DNA of 64,000 nucleotides from Cohaesibacter haloalkalitolerans (GCF_003574655.1 NZ_QNUM01000002.1:248001-312000); one strand, 5' to 3'. Positions 26,026-34,330 are shown, counted from the first letter of the stretch. Notes: generated from the sequence alone by a model not told the origin. Numbers and translations: made by a program.

Positions 26026-26797
26026 CCTCTATACCGATTCCGTTCCAGGTGATGTGCCGCATCAGAAACGCAATCAGCATCCGCCATCGACAGAAAGAAC
26101 GCTTGCCCGGCAACGAATACCTGACCCCGGCAAACACGTCTTTTACTTGGAGACTTGTCGTGAAACCACGTTTGGTCCGGAGACCTCTTGCTTGTTCTCA
26201 ATATCCCCGGTCTGAAGATGTCGTGGAGCTACTTTGGCAAGCCGGAAAGAATTTGGAAATGATTCTTTCACGCCCTTTTCCACTGAAGCCATCAAGCGTT
26301 TTTTAACCTATCCACAAATCCCCAGTTAACCTTTTCTTAAGCCTCTGAGAAATCTAGCAACAGGTTCTGTCAAGAATGCTGGAGGAGGTTTTTTTTAATT
26401 TTTTTCGTCCCGCTACGACCAAATTTGTTATCCCCAGACGTACTCAGTTCGTTCTCATTTATTGACCTTGGCGGATCCTTTAGGGGCCTTTTGCGCAAAA
26501 ACCCATAGATTCTCCACCTGCTCCCACTTCAGAGCAGAACAAGGCCGCGTCCCCGAGGAGGCAGAGGTGGCAAAAAGGCTGTCTTACCCCCCAGATTGGG
26601 TCCTGCATTAACCACGTTTCAAGAAAGGCGCGGTCACACATAGAAATACGTATACCATTTGTTAACGGTCTTATAAGGTTCCAGGTGCGACTGCCCGTTA
26701 AAATTGATAAAATTTGATCAAAATACTTCACTGCCCGTCAAAGCCTCAGAAAGGCTTTTCAAGCAACGGCTTGTTCTGATCAAAGAGATGAACTGGT
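26026..26797. other. Intergenic region, no gene seen
   Basis: 772 bases between the divergent ParD-like and PilZ genes. Around 26280-26460 it is AT-rich, with T-runs at ~26390-26407. Two small hairpins, AAAGCCT/AGGCTTT near 26740-26757 and CAAGC/GCTTG near 26760-26774, precede the PilZ gene and could be a leader structure. A palindrome TTTGATCAAA lies at ~26712-26721. No ORF has coding character. Confidence 0.4.
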
Positions 26798-27187
26798 ATG
26801 AGTGAAATCACACAAAGGGAAGAACGCAGACGCACCACAAGGTCTGCAGTCGCCAAGGACGGCAAGCTCTTTGTCGACAATTTCAATATTGTAATTGATT
26901 GTCAAATCGACAACGAGAGCGAAGCTGGCATGAGCCTGCTGCTTGATCGTGACGACATTCAATTATTGCCCAAACAGATCTCCCTGCTCGACAAGAAGAC
27001 CGGCAGCATCGTTGATGCCGATGTCATCTGGCGGAACGGCGATAGGGCTGGTGTGCAGTTCAGGGGCAAGATGACTGCGGTTGAACATCTGCCCGGCGCC
27101 GACATTCGTCGACTGTCCATAATTGCGACCCGACGGCTCAGCAAGCCAAGTCTTTGGCACCGCACCGTGAACGGGTCTGCAAAATGA
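26798..27187 (+). CDS. PilZ domain protein, intact c-di-GMP motif
   Basis: 129 residues, a stand-alone PilZ domain. The binding signature is complete: RRTTR (RxxxR) at ~11-15 and NESEAG ([D/N]xSxxG) at ~39-44. The barrel strands continue through SLLDKKTGSIVDADVIWRNGDRAGVQF. Proteins like this bind cyclic-di-GMP and alter motility, secretion or polysaccharide synthesis through partner proteins. A hairpin terminator follows at 27225. The downstream gene at 27581 is a diverged paralogue. Confidence 0.82.
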   Translation: MSEITQREERRRTTRSAVAKDGKLFVDNFNIVIDCQIDNESEAGMSLLLDRDDIQLLPKQISLLDKKTGSIVDADVIWRNGDRAGVQFRGKMTAVEHLPGADIRRLSIIATRRLSKPSLWHRTVNGSAK

Positions 27188-27224
27188 TTTGAATAACTAG
27201 CACGATCTCACACATCGACCTTGA

Positions 27225-27250
27225 AGGCAGGCCTTGCGGCCTGCCTTTTT
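27225..27250 (+). terminator. Terminator after the first PilZ gene
   Basis: AGGCAGGCC (27225-27233) pairs with GGCCTGCCT (27238-27246) around a TTGC loop and is followed by TTTT. It separates the two PilZ genes into different transcription units. Confidence 0.88.
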
Positions 27251-27580
27251 CTATTTGTGGGTTCGTCAACGCAGGCTTCGACCGGTCATGGGGATGAGAA
27301 AAGCCGCTGCTTGGACTGAGGCACGCCGCCTGACCGTGTGTTTTACACTGTTCCCCGCACTCCCCCAAAACCAAGAGAGACCATAAATCACTGAAATTGA
27401 TTACAAAAATCTATTTACTACAAAATCGGGCCTTTTTCTTAACGTCTCGTTAATACAACCATTAGGTTTGTTCTTAAGAAACTTTAAACAAAACCGCGCT
27501 CAGTTTAATATTCAGGAAACAGCACTGAAACCTTGGCCGATTGGGCAAAGGTGGAAGTCAAAGGCAGAAGGCGTAGAAAC

Positions 27581-27904
27581 ATGGAAGAGCAACAGGAACG
27601 CAGGCAAGACCAACGTCACCGCGTCTTCAAGGGCGGCAAGCTGTTCTTTCGCGGCTTCATGGTCAGTACCGACTGCATCATTCGCAATGAGGCAGGAAGC
27701 GGCATGCAACTGGAAGTCGATCCAGAAACGATACTACCGCCAACCCTGTCACTTCTAGACCGCAAGGCCGGACTCCTCAGCAAGGTCCGCATCGTCTGGC
27801 GGAAAGGGCGGCGCATGGGCGTGGCCACTGAAGGCGCGCCCGAAGATGTGCGCACGACCACCCAGCCCCATATCAGCAATCTGATGCCGCTGCTGCGTTG
27901 TTGA
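27581..27904 (+). CDS. PilZ-like protein, degenerate binding motif
   Basis: 107 residues from the ATG at 27581, paralogous to the gene at 26798 (compare SLLDRKAGLLSKVRIVWRKG with SLLDKKTGSIVDADVIWRNG). The RxxxR element is present (RQDQR), but the second motif reads NEAGSG, with Ala in place of the conserved Ser, so c-di-GMP binding may be weakened or lost. An earlier in-frame ATG at 27533 would add 16 residues. The gene has its own upstream region of ~330 bases behind a terminator, so it is regulated separately. It converges on rnhA. Confidence 0.75.
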   Translation: MEEQQERRQDQRHRVFKGGKLFFRGFMVSTDCIIRNEAGSGMQLEVDPETILPPTLSLLDRKAGLLSKVRIVWRKGRRMGVATEGAPEDVRTTTQPHISNLMPLLRC

Positions 27905-27928
27905 CGCCTGCTCCGAGGCGCAGCTGGC

Positions 27929-28372
27929 TCAGGATTTTTCCTTGAAGGGTGCCATGCCACGGCGGGCCAGTTCGTCCGCCCGCTCGTTGCCATCGTGTCC
28001 GGCGTGTCCCTTCACCCAATGCCAGTCGACCTTGTGACGCCGTAGTGCCTCGTCGAGCGCCTGCCACAGTTCGGCATTCTTCACCGGTTTCTTGGCTGCG
28101 GTTTTCCAGCCGTTCTTCTTCCAGCCATAGATCCAGCCGGTGATCCCGCCCTTGACATATTGACTGTCAGTAAAGAGATCCACCTCGCAAGGACGCTTCA
28201 GAGCATTAAGTGCCTCGATCGCAGCCGTCAGCTCCATGCGGTTGTTGGTGGTTTCCGCTTCGCCGCCGCAGAGCTCCTTCTCATGCTCCCCGATGGTCAG
28301 CAGGGCCCCCCAGCCGCCTGGCCCGGGATTGCCGGAACAAGCTCCGTCGGTATAAATTGTCACTTTGCCCAT
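27929..28372 (-). CDS. rnhA: Ribonuclease HI
   Basis: Cleaves RNA in RNA-DNA hybrids, removing R-loops and primers. 147 residues with all four acidic active-site residues in their motifs: [40 protein letters not shown] and GNERADELA. The ATG at 28372 has AAGGAG five bases ahead. In many Hyphomicrobiales rnhA lies downstream of thrB; here it is 17 kb away. Its first 18 codons plus ribosome binding site are repeated four more times upstream (28401-28916), so any transcript from upstream passes through four short ORFs before reaching rnhA. Confidence 0.95.
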   Translation of the reverse strand: MGKVTIYTDGACSGNPGPGGWGALLTIGEHEKELCGGEAETTNNRMELTAAIEALNALKRPCEVDLFTDSQYVKGGITGWIYGWKKNGWKTAAKKPVKNAELWQALDEALRRHKVDWHWVKGHAGHDGNERADELARRGMAPFKEKS

Positions 28373-28400
28373 GCTGGCTCCTTATGCCCCTTACGGCGGC

Positions 28401-28508
28401 TTACTTAATGGTCTTCTCGTCCTCGCGCACATGCGCTGCGGGCGTAGAGGGCGATGGCCCGGGATTGCCGGAACAAGCTCCGTCGGTGTAAATCGCCCCT
28501 TTGCCCAT
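28401..28508 (-). CDS. 35-residue ORF, rnhA N-terminal repeat copy 2
   Basis: Short ORF immediately upstream of rnhA. It starts [18 protein letters not shown], the RNase HI first strand with its catalytic Asp, then continues into a 17-residue tail SPSTPAAHVREDEKTIK and a TAA. It has the same AAGGAG-CCAGC-ATG start region as rnhA, with VT of rnhA replaced by GA at codons 4-5. Too short for RNase activity alone. Whether the peptide is made is unknown; the ORF stops 28 bases before the rnhA start codon. Confidence 0.5.
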   Translation of the reverse strand: MGKGAIYTDGACSGNPGPSPSTPAAHVREDEKTIK

Positions 28509-28536
28509 GCTGGCTCCTTATGCCCCTTACGGCGGC

Positions 28537-28644
28537 TTACTTAATGGTCTTCTCGTCCTCGCGCACATGCGCTGCGGGCGTAGAGGGCGATGGCCCGGGA
28601 TTGCCGGAACAAGCTCCGTCGGTATAAATTGCCCCTTTGCCCAT
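28537..28644 (-). CDS. 35-residue ORF, rnhA N-terminal repeat copy 3
   Basis: Second upstream copy, encoding exactly the same peptide as copy 2. It differs by synonymous changes: Ala5 GCA for GCG and Tyr7 TAT for TAC. The spacer before its ATG also differs by one base (CCGG for CCGT on the coding strand). Ribosome binding site and stop are intact. Confidence 0.5.
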   Translation of the reverse strand: MGKGAIYTDGACSGNPGPSPSTPAAHVREDEKTIK

Positions 28645-28672
28645 GCTGGCTCCTTATGCCCCTTCCGGCGGC

Positions 28673-28780
28673 TTACTTAATGGTCTTCTCGTCCTCGCGC
28701 ACATGCGCTGCGGGCGTAGAGGGCGATGGCCCGGGATTGCCGGAACAAGCCCCGTCGGTATAAATCGCCCCTTTGCCCAT
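28673..28780 (-). CDS. 35-residue ORF, rnhA N-terminal repeat copy 4
   Basis: Third upstream copy, again encoding the same peptide. It carries TAT at Tyr7 and a unique synonymous GGG at Gly10. The spacer just before its start region has one further unique base change. Ribosome binding site and stop are intact. Confidence 0.5.
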   Translation of the reverse strand: MGKGAIYTDGACSGNPGPSPSTPAAHVREDEKTIK

Positions 28781-28808
28781 GCTGGCTCCTTATGCCCCTT
28801 CCGGCGAC

Positions 28809-28916
28809 TTACTTAATGGTCTTCTCGTCCTCGCGCACATGCGCTGCGGGCGTAGAGGGCGATGGCCCGGGATTGCCGGAACTGGCTCCGTCGGTGTAAA
28901 TCGCCCCTTTGCCCAT
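28809..28916 (-). CDS. 35-residue ORF, rnhA N-terminal repeat copy 5
   Basis: Outermost copy and therefore the first to be transcribed if a promoter lies to its right. Codon 11 is GCC (synonymous) and codon 12 is AGT, changing Cys to Ser, the only amino-acid difference among the four peptides. Its ribosome binding site is intact; upstream of ~28942 the flank diverges from the other units. Confidence 0.5.
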   Translation of the reverse strand: MGKGAIYTDGASSGNPGPSPSTPAAHVREDEKTIK

Positions 28917-29095
28917 GCTGGCTCCTTATGCCCCTTCCGACCGTGCTGCTTCGGTCTTCATGTCGTTGCGCCCTGTCTAGCCAACCCTTTGCCGTGGCGC
29001 AAGATGCTTGCCCTCACTTATGGGCCGGTGTAGAGCTATCGCCAAAGCGAACCTGCCGCACCATCTGTTGCGGGGAAGACATCTGGAAGAGGGCC

Positions 29096-29932
29096 ATGTC
29101 CGAGATTGACCTAGACGCCTTGCAAGAGGAATACAACACAGCGCTTGAGCTGGAGAAAGCTGGCAAATTCGACGAAGCCGCCGAGCATTATCGCAAGGCG
29201 CTGGAACTCGATCCCGATGACCATGCAGGCGCCTCGGTGCGGCTCGCCTCGATGCAGCGCGGCCCTTCGCCGGAAAAGGCGCCAGTGGCCTATGTCGCCA
29301 CCCTGTTCGATCAGCATGCGGCCGCCTTTGAAAAAATTCTCGTGGATGACCTTGGCTATGCCGTGCCGATGATGGTGCGCGAGATGATCGTCAAGTACCA
29401 GCCGGAGCGGCGCTTTGCCCGCATGCTGGATCTGGGTTGTGGCACCGGACTGACCGGCATTTCCATGAAGGACAAGGTGGACAACATGATCGGCGTGGAC
29501 ATTTCCACCGGCATGCTGGATGAAGCCTATGACAAGGAGGTCTATGACGATCTCTATGCGGGCGATGTCGTCGAGTTCCTGAGTGAAATCGAGGATGATG
29601 GCGAAGGTGAATCCCGTGGCTGGGATCTCATCGTCTCCACCGATGTTTTGCCCTATCTGGGCGAGCTGGAAGAGAAGTTCCACCATGTGGCCCGCTGTCT
29701 GGATGAAGGTGGGTTGTTTGCCTTTTCCTCGGAAACCCTGCCGGACGATGCCTTTGACGGCGCGGCCTACAAGGTTGGCCCCAAGCAGCGGTTCGCCCAT
29801 TCCGAGCGTTATATCAGACAGTTGCTGGATGCCAATGACATGGATGTGAAGCATTTCGAGATGATCGTGGTGCGCTCTGACGAGGGCAAGCCGATCTACG
29901 GTCATCTGGTGCTTGCACAAAAGCGCGCCTGA
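29096..29932 (+). CDS. TPR-containing class I SAM methyltransferase
   Basis: 278 residues. The N-terminal ~45 residues form a tetratricopeptide-like pair (EYNTALELEKAGKFDEAAEHYRKALELDPDD). A Rossmann methyltransferase domain follows with motif I MLDLGCGTGLTGISM near residue 110 and motif II IGVDISTGML, then DLIVSTDVLPYLG and a closing YGHLVLAQKR. It resembles predicted TPR-type methyltransferases found in alphaproteobacteria, whose substrate is unknown. The ATG at 29096 has GAAGAGGG ahead. An open extension to 28862 overlaps the rnhA repeat array and is rejected. Confidence 0.85.
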   Translation: MSEIDLDALQEEYNTALELEKAGKFDEAAEHYRKALELDPDDHAGASVRLASMQRGPSPEKAPVAYVATLFDQHAAAFEKILVDDLGYAVPMMVREMIVKYQPERRFARMLDLGCGTGLTGISMKDKVDNMIGVDISTGMLDEAYDKEVYDDLYAGDVVEFLSEIEDDGEGESRGWDLIVSTDVLPYLGELEEKFHHVARCLDEGGLFAFSSETLPDDAFDGAAYKVGPKQRFAHSERYIRQLLDANDMDVKHFEMIVVRSDEGKPIYGHLVLAQKRA

Positions 29933-30145
29933 AACGGCTTGCGAGCAGCGCCGGGGGAATGACACCACCGGCCCGTCGGCCACTGGCTGCCACCGGCAGA
30001 GGTTTCGCACATATTTTGTCGATGGCAGACGAACAATCGTGGTATTCCCGGCTTGACTTTACCGGGACTGCCAAGCACTTTTGACGAGCAGGAAAAACGA
30101 TCGCGTTCCTGCAGACCAGACCGCCGATTGGCGGCCTGGCTTCAG

Positions 30146-30412
30146 GTCAGCGGGAGAGCCCCCCAGTCTTGCAAGGCAAGGCAGCAAGGGCGCCGAAGGA
30201 GCAACCGCCTCGGAAACTCTCAGGCACAAGGGACCGCCAGACCAGCGAACTCTGGAAAGCAGCCTCGAAGGCAGGTGTCATGGACCATGCCCTCCCCTCA
30301 AGGCTCACCGAAGGAAGCAGCCGTCTTCATGACGACTGGCCCAAGCCCGAACGTGTGGGCAGGCCAGCCTGAAGGAAGGCGGGAAATCTCTCAGGTTCTG
30401 TGACAGAGGAGG
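30146..30412 (+). ncRNA. Tandem glycine riboswitch (gcvT leader)
   Basis: Two aptamers in series upstream of gcvT. Aptamer 1 (about 30148-30240) shows CGGGAGAGCC, GCGCCGAAGGAGCAA and AAACTCTCAGGCACAAGGACC-like elements. Aptamer 2 (about 30247-30410) shows ACTCTGGAAAGC, CACCGAAGGAAGCAG, AATCTCTCAGGTTCTGTGACAG and AGAGG. This is the glycine-sensing arrangement known to turn on gcv genes when glycine is plentiful. Aptamer 2 is long because of extra stem sequence around 30310-30375. The gcvT start is 100 bases downstream. Confidence 0.92.
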
Positions 30413-30512
30413 CACCGATGCAAGATGGACACTCCTCACGGAGCCGACCAGTCTGCACCCGTGCAACCCGTGAGCGCCGCATTTTGGCGCCCGTTACAGA
30501 AAGAGAGATGCA

Positions 30513-31649
30513 ATGGCTGACCTGAGCGAAGCCAGGAAAACACCCCTGTTTGCCCTACACGAGGAGCTGGGCGGAAGCCTTGTCGATTTTGCAGGCTATG
30601 CCCTGCCTGTGCGCTACCCTGCCGGCATCATGGCCGAACACATCCATTGCCGCGACAGCGCTGCGCTGTTCGATGTCTCCCACATGGGGCAGGCACTGCT
30701 GGTGGGACCGGATCATGTCACCACCGCCAAGGCGCTGGAAGCCATCACCCCGTCGACCTTTAGCAAGCTGGCACCGGGCCGGATGCGCTATAGCGTGCTG
30801 CTCAATGACAAGGGCGGCATCATCGATGATTTCATCGTGACACGGCCGGAAGACCCGACCCTTGATGGCACCCTGATGCTGGTCGTCAATGGCGCCTGCA
30901 AGGAAAAGGACTATGCGTTCCTCAGCGCCAAACTACCAGAAGGCATCTCCCTCAAGCGGCTTGATGACAAGGCGCTCATTGCCCTGCAAGGCCCCAAGGC
31001 CGTCGACGCACTCAGCCGTCACGCTGCAAGGGCCGAGGGTCTTTCCTTCATGAGCCACACCCCCGATGTGATCAACGGTGTCGCCGTGGGGATTTCCCGC
31101 TGCGGCTACACCGGCGAGGACGGGTTCGAGATTTCCTGCAACGCGGGCGATGCCGAAGCGCTGGCCCGCCTGTTGCTGGCAGAACCGGAAGTGGAACCGG
31201 CCGGACTTGGTGCCCGCGACAGCCTGCGCCTTGAAAGCGGCCTCTGCCTCTATGGTCACGATCTGGACGAAGACACCGACCCGGCGGAAGCCAATCTTGG
31301 CTGGGCAATCCAGAAGAGCCGCAGAGAAGACGGAGCCTTTCCGGGCGCAGACCGCATCCTCAAGGGTCTGCAAGACGGCCCGGAACGGATTCGCGTCGGC
31401 ATCCGCCTTCTGGGCAAGGCCCCGGCGCGCGAAGGCGCCGAGATTCAGGATCAGGATGGTAACGTGATCGGGCAGGTAACCTCAGGCGGCTTTGCCCCCA
31501 CCCTGCAGATCCCGATTGCCATGGGATATGTCGTGCCAGCCTTCGCTGACATCGGCACCAAGATCAATCTGGTGGTCCGCAAGCGCGCGCTTGAAGCAGA
31601 AATCGCCAGCATGCCGTTTGTTCCGCAACGGTATGTTCGCAAACCCTGA
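30513..31649 (+). CDS. gcvT: Aminomethyltransferase, glycine cleavage T protein
   Basis: Transfers the aminomethyl carbon from lipoyl-H protein to tetrahydrofolate, releasing ammonia. 378 residues, full length, cytoplasmic. Landmarks are FAGYALPVRYPAGIMAEH, ALFDVSHMGQALLVGPD (folate-binding region), GYTGEDGFEISC and the C-terminal barrel motif GQVTSGGFAPTLQIPIAMGYV. GAAAGAGAG precedes the ATG. Expression should follow the glycine riboswitch upstream. gcvH follows after 72 bases. Confidence 0.96.
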   Translation: MADLSEARKTPLFALHEELGGSLVDFAGYALPVRYPAGIMAEHIHCRDSAALFDVSHMGQALLVGPDHVTTAKALEAITPSTFSKLAPGRMRYSVLLNDKGGIIDDFIVTRPEDPTLDGTLMLVVNGACKEKDYAFLSAKLPEGISLKRLDDKALIALQGPKAVDALSRHAARAEGLSFMSHTPDVINGVAVGISRCGYTGEDGFEISCNAGDAEALARLLLAEPEVEPAGLGARDSLRLESGLCLYGHDLDEDTDPAEANLGWAIQKSRREDGAFPGADRILKGLQDGPERIRVGIRLLGKAPAREGAEIQDQDGNVIGQVTSGGFAPTLQIPIAMGYVVPAFADIGTKINLVVRKRALEAEIASMPFVPQRYVRKP

Positions 31650-31721
31650 GCCGACCATCGGCAAGCATTTATCGACAAAGCAACAATCAGCATCATTGCA
31701 TATCGACAAGGGAACTCACAC

Positions 31722-32096
31722 ATGACCACCTATTACAGCGAAGACCATGAATGGGTTGAAGTGAACGGCAAATTTGCTACCGTCGGCATCACCGACTTTG
31801 CCCAGAAGCAGCTCGGCGACGTCGTCTTCGTGGAACTGCCCGAAGTTGGCCGCGAACTGGAAAAAGGCGAAGAAGCCGCCGTTGTGGAAAGCGTCAAGGC
31901 CGCGTCCGAAGTCTACTCACCAATCGACGGCGAAGTGACCGAAGTCAACGAGACTCTGGAAGACGAGCCAGCTTTGGTCAACAGCGACGCCGAGAGCGAC
32001 GCATGGTTCTTCAAGATCAAGATCGCCGACAAGAGTCAGCTTGATGATCTGATGAACGAAGAAGACTACAAGGCCTTCGTCGCCGAGCAGGAATAG
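31722..32096 (+). CDS. gcvH: Glycine cleavage system H protein
   Basis: Lipoyl-carrier protein that shuttles the methylamine intermediate between the P, T and L proteins. 124 residues, the normal length, with lipoylation Lys59 in [13 protein letters not shown] and the usual [13 protein letters not shown] start. It is in one operon with gcvT under the glycine riboswitch. A strong terminator follows and the next gene is on the other strand, so gcvP, usually third in this operon, must lie elsewhere. Confidence 0.96.
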   Translation: MTTYYSEDHEWVEVNGKFATVGITDFAQKQLGDVVFVELPEVGRELEKGEEAAVVESVKAASEVYSPIDGEVTEVNETLEDEPALVNSDAESDAWFFKIKIADKSQLDDLMNEEDYKAFVAEQE

Positions 32097-32118
32097 CCTT
32101 CTCGTCAAAAGGTTGACA

Positions 32119-32158
32119 AAAGGCGCGGCAGCCCTCTGGCTACCGCGCCTTTGTTTTT
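32119..32158 (+). terminator. Terminator of the gcvTH operon
   Basis: AGGCGCGG (32121-32128) pairs with CCGCGCCT (32143-32150), with a GCC/GGC inner stem, followed by TTGTTTTT. It ends the gcvT-gcvH transcript 25 bases after the gcvH stop. Confidence 0.88.
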
Positions 32159-32191
32159 CGGTTGCCTTGTGTCGCCCCATCCGGGCTGACC

Positions 32192-34330
32192 CTATCGCAA
32201 TCTGCCCTTGATGAGGGTCAGTTCCGGGCGGGTCGGCCCCGCAGTGGTCTCCCCCAACCCTTGCGGGGTTTGCGGGTCTTCCGCCTCCGGGGCTCTGGTG
32301 CCGCTGGCCAGATTGACACCGGACAGCATCGCCAGAATCGCCAACTTGTGCATGGGCTTTCCGAACAGGTAGCCCTGGAAAATATCACAACGCTGGGCCT
32401 GCAGGAACAGCATCTGCTTTTCCGTCTCGACCCCTTCTGCCACAACCTTCAGCCCCATGCCACGCGCCAGATTGATGACGCCGCGCACCAGCTTGCGGTC
32501 CTCTTCCTTTTCTTCGATCTGTTGCACGAAGGAGCGGTCGATCTTGAGAACATTGAGCGGCAGGCTCTTGAGATAGCCAAGGTTCGAGTAACCCGTACCG
32601 AAATCATCCATGGCGAGGGAAATCCCCTTTGCCGACAGGCGCGACAGCATGCTCGCGGCCTTGCGGGTATCCTGCACATCAACACTTTCGGTGATTTCGA
32701 CGGTCAGATAGTTGGGATCGAAGCCCGTGTTGTCTAGCAGTTCCATCAGTTCCGCATCAAGATTGGAGTTGTTCAGCTGGTGAGGGCTGAGGTTGATGGA
32801 CAGGTGCAGTTTGTGCCCCGCCTTGTGCCAGCTCACCAGATCGCTACAGGCCTCGCGGAAAATCCAGTCGGACAGGGTTCCAATCAGACCGGAATTTTCT
32901 GCGATCTCGATGAATTCCATGGTCGGAATCTGGCCAAGTTCGGGATGGAACCAGCGCACCAGTGCCTCCACACCGGTGATGCAGCATCGACCGTTTTCCA
33001 GATTGCGGGTCACCTGCGGCTGATAGTAGACCTCCAGTCCCTTGCCACCATGCAGCAGCGAATGCCTGAGGTCAGCTTCCAGACGCACCCGATTCTGAAT
33101 GGCGACGCTCATGCCGGCTTCATAGAGCGAGTAGGTCTGACGTCCCCTGCTCTTTGCCTCATACAGCGCCAGATCGGCATCGCGCAGCAGCTCATCGGAT
33201 GAACTGGACAGATCCGGATAGCGCGAAATGCCAGCAGATGAGGATATCCGAATGTCGTTGCCGGACAGATCAAACGCTGAGCTCAAGGCATTGATCGCCT
33301 TGATCACCGACCGTTCCGTTTCAGCAAAGTCTGCACACTGGAGAATGGCAAACTCGTCGCCCCCAAGGCGCACGACGATGTCATTTTCCTGTGAGAAGAT
33401 ATTGATCAGGCGCGCCGCAGCATTCTTCAACAGCCGGTCTCCCATGGGGTGGCCAAATGTGTCGTTGACGTCCTTGAACTTGTCCAGATCGAAGAGGACC
33501 AGGTTGAAGCCCTTGCCGGTTTCCTCCGCGATCCTGATGAACTGGTTCATTTTCTGATTGAGGAAGGAGCGGTTTCCAAGGCCGGTCAAGGGATCATGTT
33601 CGGCCAGAAAGCGCACACGAGCCTCCCGCCCTTTTATTCTCATCTCTTCCTTACGTGCTCGGTAGGCTTCGGTTCCGAACAGGGTGAGGATCAGCATCAC
33701 GCCGACGGCCGAGGAAAGCAGCATCACGTTCATCGACTTCAGCGCATCGTCAAGACGATGCTGCAGCTGTGACGCCCGCTTTACCCTGGTTTGGGCGATG
33801 ACGGCGGCCATGGACGAAATGTCATCCTCATAAAGGGCCAACTGCCGATCGATCCTCTGATACTTGATGAAGTCGCCCGGTTCCAGAGACTGAACGAGCT
33901 GGTCAACAGCCCGCAGGGAGATCCGCAGGCCGGACATCATCTGGTTGAAATGCTCATGCTGTTCTGGTGGGATATCAACACTGATGGTATTGATGCTAAA
34001 GGCACGGCTCCAGAGGATGTCAAACCAATTGTGGACCATCTGGTGGGAGACATCCTGTGTAGTGCCACTGCTGCCATCCGGTTTTTCATCCGATCCAGCA
34101 TTGTGCGCCCCCAGATTGACGCCCAGCGCATATTTGGCAACGATACTCCTGAAGCGTCGATACTCCAGCTCAAGGCGAATGCCTTCATCGCGACCGGAAA
34201 TCATCTCATAGCTCTGCGCAATCTGACCACGCAACCGGTCCACCTTCTGGAACTGGTAGAACTCCAGTACCAGCAGTGCAATGACAGAAACCAAGTAAGC
34301 GGTGGCCAGAGCCCTGGAATACAGTCTCAT
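32192..34330 (-). CDS. Membrane GGDEF-EAL protein
   Basis: 712 residues: an N-terminal membrane helix (~5-25), a periplasmic helical region (~25-200), a second helix (~205-225), then GGDEF (~245-405) and EAL (~415-670) domains. The cyclase site VRLGGDEFAIL is complete, but no RxxD inhibitory motif precedes it. The phosphodiesterase residues are also intact (GVEALVRW, LSINLSPHQL, MDDFGTGYSNL, VAEGVET). It may therefore make or degrade c-di-GMP depending on the periplasmic signal. The start at 34330 is set by an ATGA overlap with the upstream gene, which implies translational coupling. Confidence 0.92.
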   Translation of the reverse strand: MRLYSRALATAYLVSVIALLVLEFYQFQKVDRLRGQIAQSYEMISGRDEGIRLELEYRRFRSIVAKYALGVNLGAHNAGSDEKPDGSSGTTQDVSHQMVHNWFDILWSRAFSINTISVDIPPEQHEHFNQMMSGLRISLRAVDQLVQSLEPGDFIKYQRIDRQLALYEDDISSMAAVIAQTRVKRASQLQHRLDDALKSMNVMLLSSAVGVMLILTLFGTEAYRARKEEMRIKGREARVRFLAEHDPLTGLGNRSFLNQKMNQFIRIAEETGKGFNLVLFDLDKFKDVNDTFGHPMGDRLLKNAAARLINIFSQENDIVVRLGGDEFAILQCADFAETERSVIKAINALSSAFDLSGNDIRISSSAGISRYPDLSSSSDELLRDADLALYEAKSRGRQTYSLYEAGMSVAIQNRVRLEADLRHSLLHGGKGLEVYYQPQVTRNLENGRCCITGVEALVRWFHPELGQIPTMEFIEIAENSGLIGTLSDWIFREACSDLVSWHKAGHKLHLSINLSPHQLNNSNLDAELMELLDNTGFDPNYLTVEITESVDVQDTRKAASMLSRLSAKGISLAMDDFGTGYSNLGYLKSLPLNVLKIDRSFVQQIEEKEEDRKLVRGVINLARGMGLKVVAEGVETEKQMLFLQAQRCDIFQGYLFGKPMHKLAILAMLSGVNLASGTRAPEAEDPQTPQGLGETTAGPTRPELTLIKGRLR

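Larger units (their letters stand above)
28321..28942 (-). repeat. 136-bp tandem repeat of the rnhA 5' end, ~4.6 copies
   Basis: The start of rnhA and its upstream flank recur with an exact 136-bp period: GCCCGGGATTGCCGGAAC begins at 28321 (inside rnhA), 28457, 28593, 28729 and 28865, the last copy fading after ~28942. Each unit carries, on the minus strand, AAGGAG, an ATG, 18 codons matching RNase HI, 17 codons of other sequence and TAA. Copies differ at only a few bases, distinct in each copy, which argues against a simple assembly collapse or duplication error. Confidence 0.95.

Noticed and set aside
26712..26721. TTTGATCAAA as an FNR box before the PilZ gene
   Set aside because: The half-sites lack the four-base spacer needed for an FNR/FixK site.
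28321..28942. CRISPR array reading of the 136-bp periodic region
   Set aside because: The whole 136-bp unit is repeated, with no variable spacers, and one copy lies within rnhA.
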